Below, in pieces: positions 1-5,791 of a DNA stretch of 5,808 nucleotides; position 1 is the stretch's first letter; every line of letters begins with the position of its first letter. Source of the DNA: Patescibacteria group bacterium (GTDB lineage: Bacteria; Patescibacteriota; Minisyncoccia; Minisyncoccales; CG1-02-41-26); NCBI GenBank assembly GCA_020724125.1, contig DYHM01000035.1:1-5808 (forward strand). Reading direction: 5' to 3'. The notes beneath the pieces are model-generated. The model was not told the origin of the DNA. It did no database searches and saw nothing but the letters and a program-made list of their open reading frames with translations. The position numbers were made by a program, and so were the translations under genes.

Positions 1-486
1 TAATGAATTTCTTGCCAATGAAATCTATCTCCAAAAGACTTTCTCCTAATTGATTGATAGAATATTCTGGATAATGAAGATATCTTGAAGCGCCCTTGTT
101 TCTACCTTTCTGGATCTTTTCTGAAAGACCAGCTTCTTTTAAAACCCTACCAATGAATTTAGGATGAGGGGCATTAATTAAAGGATATTTCTCTTGTCAT
201 CTTTGAATGATGGCTGAGGCTCCAGCAAAGAATGTTTTTGAATCCTGAACCAACCCTTGATGGATTTCTTTAATCCTTTTAAGTTCCACCTTGCTATGTT
301 TTTTTGTTTTACCTTTTTACCAACCTCTCATATCTTTGGCCTAATCTTGATTAGGCGATTGAGTCCATTTTCTTACAAAATCTTTTGTCACTCTTTCTAT
401 TCTAATAATTTCAGCCTGAGATAGGTTTTTTTAAAAAACAATTCATTAACCCTTTTTCTTAATTCAATTAATTTTTCTTTATTCAT
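1..486 (-). pseudogene. Degraded IS transposase (HTH plus start of DDE integrase core), truncated by window edge
   Basis: Read on the minus strand from an ATG at 486, the first 20 codons (MNKEKLIELRKRVNELFFKK) run to a T6-A7 tract at 426-438. There the reading must move to the -1 frame to continue sensibly: NLSQAEIIRIERVTKDFVRK then W, a helix-turn-helix of the kind found at the N-terminus of IS transposases. That frame is then interrupted by TAG (341-343), TAA (317-319) and TGA (197-199), near residues 49, 57 and 97. Protein-like sequence persists between the stops (AKDMRGW; KVELKRIKEIHQGL; a segment with RVLKEAGLSEKIQKGR) and ends with LLEIDFIGKKFI. This resembles the first strand of an rve/DDE integrase core, with the first catalytic Asp probably D155 (codon 23-25). 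The rest lies outside the window. One frameshift plus three stops indicates a dead copy. The family assignment (IS481/IS3-like) is from memory of motifs. The ATG has no Shine-Dalgarno motif. Confidence 0.75.
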
Positions 487-491
487 ATAAT

Positions 492-517
492 TTGATAAGT
501 AAATCAAAAATTGATAA
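492..517. repeat. Two TTGATAA direct repeats near the probable IS end
   Basis: TTGATAA occurs at 492-498 and again at 511-517, start to start 19 bp apart, in the short gap just upstream of the transposase start. Closely spaced repeats just inside an element's end often serve as transposase binding sites, and the element's terminus may lie in the following bases (about 518-533). This is inference from position only. In such AT-rich DNA a 7-bp repeat can also arise by chance. Confidence 0.3.
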
Positions 518-576
518 CATTTAGATCGACTTTTATTTAATTTATTCTATCAACAAGACAAACAAAATTCAATTAA

Positions 577-601
577 GATGGACGACGTTCATTTGTCCAT
601 C
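577..601. repeat. 7-bp perfect inverted repeat, 11-base spacer
   Basis: GATGGAC at 577-583 is the exact reverse complement of GTCCATC at 595-601, leaving an 11-base loop. A further ATGGAC at 636-641 could pair with the same right arm. There is no T-run directly after the stem, so it does not look like an intrinsic terminator. It could be a relic of an element end or a protein site; the sequence does not decide. Confidence 0.4.
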
Positions 602-662
602 AACCATTAAGAACAAACGGCAAAACAAACAAAAAATGGACTGGCAAACAAACCAAAGACAA

Positions 663-715
663 AAAATTCAAAACTTAAAATTCAAAATGCGTTCGAAATT
701 CAAAATTCTAAATTC
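663..715. repeat. 7-bp tandem repeat, consensus AAAATTC
   Basis: Successive 7-bp units can be read as AAAATTC (663), AAAACTT (670), AAAATTC (677) and AAAATGC (684). After a 4-base break (GTTC, 691-694) come GAAATTC (695), AAAATTC (702) and TAAATTC (709). Four of the seven units differ from the consensus by one or two bases, which shows an old, diverging array. It ends about 22 bp before the -35 region of the rpoB promoter. It has no spacers of CRISPR type. Similar AATTC/GAATT short-period repeats are, as I recall, common between genes in Candidate Phyla Radiation genomes, and their role is unknown. Confidence 0.7.
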
Positions 716-737
716 AAGACTTTATTCTTTTAAGCAT

Positions 738-765
738 TTGCTTTCCAAATTTTTTTTGTTATAAT
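738..765 (+). promoter_or_regulatory. Probable housekeeping sigma promoter for rpoB-hisS (extended -10)
   Basis: A perfect TATAAT lies at 760-765 with a TGT directly before it (757-759), giving an extended -10 element (TGnTATAAT). The best -35 candidate is TTGCTT at 738-743, a weak 3-of-6 match to TTGACA with a 16-bp spacer. A weak -35 is tolerated when the -10 is extended. Transcription would begin near 772, giving a leader of about 50 bases before the rpoB ATG at 825. This is the only strong promoter-like match on the plus strand upstream of rpoB, and I saw none of similar quality before hisS, which suggests one transcript for both genes. Confidence 0.65.
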
Positions 766-786
766 TTTAACTTATTAAAGTTTATC

Positions 787-801
787 TCCTTAAATTAAGG
801 A
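787..801 (+). promoter_or_regulatory. Palindrome in the rpoB leader
   Basis: TCCTTAA (787-793) and TTAAGGA (795-801) are perfect inverted copies around a single central base. In RNA this could fold into a 5-bp stem with a 5-base loop; in DNA it is a 15-bp near-palindrome that could bind a dimeric regulator. A five-base T run (807-811) follows six bases later, but the stem is short and AT-rich, so I do not call a terminator or attenuator. The purine-rich AAGGAAG at its right side lies about 21 bases from the start codon, too far to act as a normal Shine-Dalgarno sequence. Confidence 0.3.
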
Positions 802-824
802 AGAAGTTTTTATTCTCTTAATTT

Positions 825-3800
825 ATGCAAATCAAGGATTTTTCAAAAGCCAAGAATTTTCTTCCCCTGTATTCGCTTTTGGGTTATCAAAAAGAAAACT
901 GGGAGCAGTTTTTAAAAAAAGATTTAAAAGAAATTTTTGAAGAAACCTTTCCAGTTCAGGATTATACCGGCAAGCAATTTGAGCTTGACTTTATTGAGTT
1001 TAAAATTGGAAAACCAAAATATAAAACAGAAGAAGAGGCAAGATTTAAAGAAGATACCTATGAAGCGCCCCTAAGGGTTACTTTTTCTCTCCGTAACTTA
1101 AAGACGAAAACAATTATTAAACAAGAAGTTTTTTTAGCCAATCTTCCTTTATTAACAAAGAATGGAACTTTTATTATTAATGGAGTAGAAAAAGTAGTTA
1201 TTTCCCAGCTTATTCGTTCACCAGGAGTTTTTTTTACCGCTAGATTGTTCGGGGGAAGAAAGTTTTTTGGAGCAAAAATTATTCCCGTAAGAGGCGTCTG
1301 GTTAGAACTTGAAACCGATTTATCTGGCTTTATTGGCGTTAAAATTAACCGACAAAGAAAGATTGCCGTCACTACTCTTCTTCAAGCATTTGGCTGTTCA
1401 AGGGATTTTCTAAAAAAAGAATTTAAGGGATTAGGCAAAACAGAAGCTAAGGAGATAGAAAAAACCCTTTCTCGCGATTCGGCTGCCAATCAAGAAGAGG
1501 CCTTAGTGGAAATTTATCAAAAATTGCGAACCGGGGATTTAGTTAGCCCTGACGCTGCTCGGGATTTTATTTATAATATGTTCTTTAATTTTCAAAGATA
1601 CGACCTTGGCAAGGTGGGCCGCTGGAAAACCTGGCAGAGATTGCCGGGATTAAAGCCGGAATTAAAAACAAAAAACGAGACAATTACAAAAGAAGATAGG
1701 GTTCTTAAAGTAAAGGATATTCTTTTTACCCTTAAAGAAATAATTAGATTAAATAATACTCCCGGGGCTGATCCTGACTATATTGACCATTTAGGCAATA
1801 GGCGAATAAAAAGTTTGTCTGAAATTTTAGAATCAAGGATAAGGGTGGGGATATTCAGGTTAAAAAGAATAATCCAAGACAAAATGTCTACATTAGAACC
1901 TTCCATATTAACCCCTGTTCAATTAATAAACCCAAAACCAGTAATGTCTGTTATTGAGGTTTTTTTTAACACTTCACATCTTTGTCAATTTATGGAAGGC
2001 GAAAATCCTCTTTCTTCTTTAGAACACAAAAGAAGGATGACCACCACGGGTCAGGGCGGATTAAACAAAGAAAGGGCTGGTTTTGAAGTAAGAGACGTCC
2101 AGGCTTCTTATTACGGTCGGATTTGTCCAGTTGAAACTCCCGAAGGAGAAAATGTCGGATTGATTTCTTATTTAGCCACTTATGCCAAAATTAATCCTTT
2201 TGGTTTTTTAGTTACTCCCTATTTCCGAGTAAAGAATGGTCGGGTAACTTCAAAGATTTATTATCTTTCAGCCTTTGAAGAAGAAATGTATAAAATAACT
2301 CATGCCGGCATACCGCTGGCTAAAAACGAGAAAATTATACCCCAAAAAGTTAAGGTTAGAATAAAAGGAGATCTTCAATTAGTAAAGTCCAAAGAGGTTG
2401 AATTTATGGATGTTTCCGTTAATCAACCAATTAGCATTACCACTTCGCTTATTCCCTTTCTTCAAAATGACGACGCCAGACGAGCCTTAATGGGTTCTAA
2501 TATGCAGCGTCAATCTGTGCCCTTGCTTTTAACTGAACCGCCTCTGGTTGGCACTGGCTTGGAAGAAAATGCAGCTCGTAATTCAGGAGAGATAATAATA
2601 AGCGATGATAATGGTGTTGTTGAATATATTGACGCTTCTCAAATTAGAATTAAAACCAAGGATTCAAAAATACTCAATTATTTTCTTAAAAAATATAATC
2701 GAGGGAATCAATATACTTCTTACCATCAAACGCCAATTGTTAAAAAAGGAGAGAGGGTTAAAAATGGCCAGATATTAACCGATGGACCATCTATTTCTCA
2801 GGGACGAATATCTTTGGGTAAAAATATTTTAATCGCTTATCTTCCCTTTCGCGGTTATACCTTTGAAGACTCTATTGTTATTTCTGAAAGATTAGTTAGG
2901 GAAGATGTTTTTACTAGCATTTATATAAAAGATTATGTTTGCGACGTTCGAGAAACTAAATTAGGACCGGAGATTACTACTTGCGATATTTCAAATGTTT
3001 CCGAAGAGAAATTAAAAAATTTAGACGAAGAAGGAATTATCCGAGTTGGCGCCAAAATAGAATCAAATGATATTTTGGTCGGAAAGATTTCACCAAGCGG
3101 AGAAAAGACTTTGACCGCTGAAGAGAGATTATTAAAAGCGATTTTTGGCGAGAAAGCCAAAGATGTTAAAGATACTTCTTTAAGATTAGGTCCGGTTACA
3201 AAAGGGAAAGTTATTAGAATTAAAGTTTTATCGCGAGAAAAAGGCGATAAATTAGAAACAGGAATTATTAAAAGAATCACGGTTGAGGTGGCTCAAATTA
3301 GAAAAATAAAAATTGGCGATAAGATAGCCGGTCGGCATGGCAACAAGGGCGTGGTTGCTAAAATTTTACCTCAGGAAGAAATGCCGTTTCTTGCCGATGG
3401 CACGCCAGTTGATATAGTTCTAAATCCCTTGGGCGTAATTAGCCGAATGAATATCGGACAAATTCTTGAGGTTCATTTAGGATGGGCGGCAAAAAAATTA
3501 GGTTATTACGCTATCACTCCGGCTTTAGTGGGAGCAAATGAAGAAGACATTAAAGAAGAGTTGAAAAAAGCCGGTTTGCCGGAGTCCGGGAAAACCACGC
3601 TTTACGACGGCAGAACCGGCGAAGTTTTTTTTGAAAAAGTCACAGTGGGTTATGGTTATATTATGAAATTGGAACATATGGTAGAAAATAAAATTCACGC
3701 TCGGAGCATCGGCCCTTATTCTTTGATTACCCAACAACCATTACAAGGAAGAGCTCAATTTGGCGGTCAAAGATTTGGCGAAATGGAGGTTTGGGCATTG

Positions 3801-4025
3801 GAAGGTTATGGCGCCGCTCATACCCTTCAAGAGATGCTGACTATTAAGTCCGATGATGTTTTGGGTCGGGCAACCACCTACGAAACGATTTTAAAGGGTG
3901 AAGAAATTAAAAAACCAAATATCCCCGCTTCGTTTAATTTATTAGTAAACGAACTTAAATCATTAGGATTAAGCATTGAGATAAAAGAAAAAATAGAGAA
4001 AGATAAGAAAAAAAATAACTCATAA
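825..4025 (+). CDS. rpoB: DNA-directed RNA polymerase subunit beta (RpoB)
   Basis: This is the beta subunit of bacterial RNA polymerase. It forms one pincer of the core enzyme and part of the catalytic centre and binds nucleic acid and nascent RNA. At 1066 aa it is a compact form without the large lineage insertions of E. coli (1342 aa). Visible landmarks in order: N-terminal lobe with ING at 118-120 and RSPGVFF at 131-137; DLVSPDAARDFIY at 238-250; RYDLGKVGR at 258-266; DHLGNRR at 321-327; rifampicin region at 381-412; ERAGFEVRDV at 416-425; CPVETPEGENVGLI at 434-447; GYTFEDSIVISER at 677-689 (E681/D682 match E. coli E813/D814); GDKIAGRHGNKG at 831-842 (K833 and K841 match active-site K1065 and K1073); NPLGVISRMNIGQ at 867-879; HARSIGPYS from H958 (H1237 equivalent); and FGGQRFGEMEVWALEGYGAA at 979-998. 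The C-terminus ends in a Lys-rich tail. The start is bounded by an in-frame TAA at 819-821. No Shine-Dalgarno motif is present. rpoC does not follow; hisS starts 4 bases downstream. Confidence 0.98.
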   Translation: MQIKDFSKAKNFLPLYSLLGYQKENWEQFLKKDLKEIFEETFPVQDYTGKQFELDFIEFKIGKPKYKTEEEARFKEDTYEAPLRVTFSLRNLKTKTIIKQEVFLANLPLLTKNGTFIINGVEKVVISQLIRSPGVFFTARLFGGRKFFGAKIIPVRGVWLELETDLSGFIGVKINRQRKIAVTTLLQAFGCSRDFLKKEFKGLGKTEAKEIEKTLSRDSAANQEEALVEIYQKLRTGDLVSPDAARDFIYNMFFNFQRYDLGKVGRWKTWQRLPGLKPELKTKNETITKEDRVLKVKDILFTLKEIIRLNNTPGADPDYIDHLGNRRIKSLSEILESRIRVGIFRLKRIIQDKMSTLEPSILTPVQLINPKPVMSVIEVFFNTSHLCQFMEGENPLSSLEHKRRMTTTGQGGLNKERAGFEVRDVQASYYGRICPVETPEGENVGLISYLATYAKINPFGFLVTPYFRVKNGRVTSKIYYLSAFEEEMYKITHAGIPLAKNEKIIPQKVKVRIKGDLQLVKSKEVEFMDVSVNQPISITTSLIPFLQNDDARRALMGSNMQRQSVPLLLTEPPLVGTGLEENAARNSGEIIISDDNGVVEYIDASQIRIKTKDSKILNYFLKKYNRGNQYTSYHQTPIVKKGERVKNGQILTDGPSISQGRISLGKNILIAYLPFRGYTFEDSIVISERLVREDVFTSIYIKDYVCDVRETKLGPEITTCDISNVSEEKLKNLDEEGIIRVGAKIESNDILVGKISPSGEKTLTAEERLLKAIFGEKAKDVKDTSLRLGPVTKGKVIRIKVLSREKGDKLETGIIKRITVEVAQIRKIKIGDKIAGRHGNKGVVAKILPQEEMPFLADGTPVDIVLNPLGVISRMNIGQILEVHLGWAAKKLGYYAITPALVGANEEDIKEELKKAGLPESGKTTLYDGRTGEVFFEKVTVGYGYIMKLEHMVENKIHARSIGPYSLITQQPLQGRAQFGGQRFGEMEVWALEGYGAAHTLQEMLTIKSDDVLGRATTYETILKGEEIKKPNIPASFNLLVNELKSLGLSIEIKEKIEKDKKKNNS

Positions 4026-4029
4026 ATTT

Positions 4030-5370
4030 ATGAAACTCCAATCTTTAACTGGGATGAGAGATCTTTTTGAAGAAGATTTAAAGCTTTTTCAAAAAATAGA
4101 AAAATCCGCCCAGGAAATTCTCGATTTTTATGGTTTTCGAAAAATCGAAACGCCGATTTTAGAAATGTCCGAGCTTTTTGAACGAGGCAGCGGTCAAAGC
4201 AGCGAAATTGTCCAAAAGCAAATGTTTTCTTTTCGAAGCAAGGGAGGTGATTTTTTAAGCTTAAGGCCGGATTATACCCCTTCAATTATGAGAGCTTATT
4301 TCCAGCACGGAATGGATGTTTTACCTAAGCCAGTCAATCTTTGGTATAGCGGTTCTTGTTTTAGATATGAAAAACCTCAGGCAGGCAGATACCGACAATT
4401 TTATCAATTAGGGATTGAGGTTTTAGGCAGCGAATCATGGATAACGGACACTCAGGTTGTTTATCTTTTTTTTAAAATTTTAGAAACCATTGGACTTAAC
4501 AACTTAATTATTAAAATTAACACCATCGGCGATTCTCAATGCCGTCCTTATTATAAAAAAACCCTGAGTGAATATCTACGTCGTCGTCGAAACTCTCTTT
4601 GCGCTGACTGTAAAAATAGATTAAAATTAAATCCATTAAGAGTTTTAGATTGTAAAGAAGAAAAATGCCAGGTCATTAAAAAAGAAGCGCCTCAACTCCT
4701 TAATCATCTTTGCGGAGATTGTCATAAACATTTCGAAAAATTTTTAGAAGGATTAGACGAATTATCCCTGCCTTATAACTTAGACCCTTATTTAGTCAGG
4801 GGATTAGATTATTATACAAGAACAGTTTTCGAAATTTTTAAAGAAAATTCAGAAGAGAATATAAAACAAGAAATAAACGAGAAAGAAGAAAAAGAAGTAA
4901 ATGAAACAAAGAAACAGGAAGAAAAAGAAACTCAAATAGCCCTCGGCGGCGGCGGCAGGTATGATAATTTGGCAAAATTATTTGGCTGGAAAGAAACACC
5001 AGCTGTTGGTTTCGGTTTTGGTTTAGATAGAATAATAGGTCTAATTAAAAAGACGGAAAAAAAGGAGCTTAAACTTCCTCCGGTCCCAAGGGTTTTTTTA
5101 GCTCAGGTTGGCGAACTGGCAAAAAAAAAATGTTTAGGTCTTTTAGAAAAATTTCGAAAAGAGAAAATTAGAGTTGCTGAATCTTTATTTAGGGATTCTT
5201 TGGGTTTGCAATTAAAGATAGCTGACAAATTAGGAGTTAGATATGTTTTAATTTTAGGACAGAAAGAGGTTTTAGAGGAAAAGATAATTATTCGGGATAT
5301 GAAAACAGGGAAACAGGCCGTTGTCAATCTTAAAAAAGCGATTAAGGAAATAAAAAAACCAGGAAGATAA
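4030..5370 (+). CDS. hisS: Histidine--tRNA ligase (HisRS)
   Basis: This cytoplasmic class II aminoacyl-tRNA synthetase activates histidine with ATP and charges tRNA(His). At 446 aa it is slightly longer than E. coli HisRS (424 aa). The motif 1 region contains ELFERGSGQSSEIV (48-61). Motif 2 is FRYEKPQAGRYRQFYQLGIE (111-130), with the class II Arg R112 and with Q126 and E130 of the histidine pocket. The HisA motif VRGLDYY (256-262) carries the catalytic Arg R257. HisB is LGGGGRYDNL (305-314). Motif 3 is GFGFGLDR (327-334). The C-terminal anticodon-binding domain runs from about 353 to 440. A six-cysteine segment lies at 191-231 (C191, C194, C208, C213, C228, C231). Oddities are a Glu/Lys-rich insertion at about 271-302, LRPDYTP (78-84) where most HisRS have LRPEGT, and a 10-A run at 5121-5130. 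The motifs and anticodon domain exclude the paralogue HisZ. There is no Shine-Dalgarno motif; the gene is probably co-transcribed with rpoB. Confidence 0.96.
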   Translation: MKLQSLTGMRDLFEEDLKLFQKIEKSAQEILDFYGFRKIETPILEMSELFERGSGQSSEIVQKQMFSFRSKGGDFLSLRPDYTPSIMRAYFQHGMDVLPKPVNLWYSGSCFRYEKPQAGRYRQFYQLGIEVLGSESWITDTQVVYLFFKILETIGLNNLIIKINTIGDSQCRPYYKKTLSEYLRRRRNSLCADCKNRLKLNPLRVLDCKEEKCQVIKKEAPQLLNHLCGDCHKHFEKFLEGLDELSLPYNLDPYLVRGLDYYTRTVFEIFKENSEENIKQEINEKEEKEVNETKKQEEKETQIALGGGGRYDNLAKLFGWKETPAVGFGFGLDRIIGLIKKTEKKELKLPPVPRVFLAQVGELAKKKCLGLLEKFRKEKIRVAESLFRDSLGLQLKIADKLGVRYVLILGQKEVLEEKIIIRDMKTGKQAVVNLKKAIKEIKKPGR

Positions 5371-5390
5371 AAAATAAAATCCAAAACAAA

Positions 5391-5450
5391 TAACTTCAAT
5401 CAATTTCTATTAATTTCAGTCAATTTCTATCAATTTCTATTAATTTCAAT
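5391..5450. repeat. Six in-phase 10-bp tandem repeats, consensus YAATTTCWRT
   Basis: Six units sit end to end without indels: TAACTTCAAT, CAATTTCTAT, TAATTTCAGT, CAATTTCTAT, CAATTTCTAT, TAATTTCAAT. Three are identical, and the others vary mainly at positions 1, 8 and 9. Units 2-3 and 5-6 also form a looser 20-bp pair. The period is close to one helical turn of DNA. The array fills most of the 88-base gap between hisS and the HIT gene and ends 8 bases before the latter's start codon. It has no spacers, so it is not a CRISPR. No GC-rich hairpin or terminator is present in this gap, and no convincing promoter is seen. Confidence 0.85.
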
Positions 5451-5458
5451 TTTTAAAT

Positions 5459-5791
5459 ATGCCTCCCTGCCTTTTTTGTAAAATCGTTAATAAAGAGTTG
5501 TCTTCGGAAATAGTTTATGAAAGCGAAAAAAGTTTAGTTTTTAAAGATATTCACCCCAAGGCCGACTTCCATGTTTTGATCGTCCCTAAAAAACATATTG
5601 AGTCGGCAAACCGCCTTGAGTTTGAAGATAAAGATTTAATAATGGAAATGTTTTTAACAGCCAAAGAGGTTGCCCTGCAAAACCAATTAGGGGGTTATAA
5701 ATTAATCATTAATGTTGGCCGAAAAGCAGGTCAGTTGATTGACCATCTTCATCTTCATCTTTTGGCCGGTAAAATAAAAGAAATTGTTTAA
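5459..5791 (+). CDS. HIT family protein (HINT-like nucleotide hydrolase/transferase)
   Basis: This is a small single-domain histidine-triad protein of 110 aa, the usual length for bacterial HINT proteins. Such proteins split AMP-linked adducts, for example adenosine phosphoramidates and lysyl-AMP, through a covalent nucleotidyl-histidine intermediate. The exact substrate cannot be told from sequence. The signature HLHLHLL (96-102) fits H-x-H-x-H-x-x, with H98 as the expected nucleophile. It is preceded by the typical GQLID (91-95). The upstream GYKLIINVG (79-87) supplies the conserved Asn N85. The N-terminal CLFCKIV (4-10) has the CxxC often used for zinc in this family, and FHVLIVPKKHI (37-47) is the characteristic strand and turn. 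No signal peptide or membrane segment is present. Aminoacyl-AMP is a known HINT substrate, so its position beside hisS is suggestive but may be chance. The start directly follows AT-rich DNA without a Shine-Dalgarno motif. Confidence 0.93.
   Translation: MPPCLFCKIVNKELSSEIVYESEKSLVFKDIHPKADFHVLIVPKKHIESANRLEFEDKDLIMEMFLTAKEVALQNQLGGYKLIINVGRKAGQLIDHLHLHLLAGKIKEIV

Larger units (their letters stand above)
487..824. other. Gene-free stretch between the IS remnant and rpoB
   Basis: No protein-like reading frame or RNA gene was found here. From left to right it holds: the probable outer end of the insertion element (about 487-533, including two TTGATAA copies); a 7-bp inverted repeat at 577-601; a tract at 601-665 that is very poor in T on the plus strand and repeats ACAAAC-type words (558-563, 613-618, 625-630, 648-653); a 7-bp tandem repeat at 663-715; and the rpoB promoter and leader from about 738. 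The element boundary cannot be fixed because its other end lies outside the window. Confidence 0.6.

Noticed and set aside
197..199. TGA in the transposase reading frame at a place where Trp would fit, raising the idea of a recoded stop codon
   Set aside because: The same gene also contains TAG, TAA and a frameshift, so it is simply decayed. The three intact genes use TGG for Trp and contain no in-frame TGA. Recoding in the Gracilibacteria/Absconditabacteria would give Gly, not Trp.
577..601. Intrinsic terminator
   Set aside because: The stem is only 7 bp with an 11-base loop, and no T-run follows on the plus strand or is paired with a gene end on either side.
1058..1372. Open frame of 104 codons on the minus strand inside rpoB, and similar antisense frames at 2933-3280 and 3525-3737
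   Set aside because: All lie opposite strongly conserved rpoB coding sequence and have no recognisable motifs; they are shadows.
4028..4285. Minus-strand open frame opposite the start of hisS, and another at 5103-5399
   Set aside because: Opposite clear HisRS domains, with compositions expected from reading the complement of A-rich codons; no motif recognised.
4030..5370. Possible HisZ (ATP phosphoribosyltransferase regulatory subunit) because of LRPDYTP
   Set aside because: Complete HisA, HisB, motif 2 and motif 3 and a C-terminal anticodon-binding domain are present; HisZ lacks the anticodon domain and the catalytic motifs. No histidine biosynthesis genes are nearby.
5391..5450. CRISPR array
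   Set aside because: Repeats are 10 bp, directly abutting, without unique spacers; no cas genes are in the window. The same argument excludes 663-715.
5371..5458. Promoter or terminator between hisS and the HIT gene
   Set aside because: TAAAAT at 5375-5380 resembles a -10 but has no partner -35, and no stem followed by a T-run is present. In this A/T-rich gap such matches are expected by chance.
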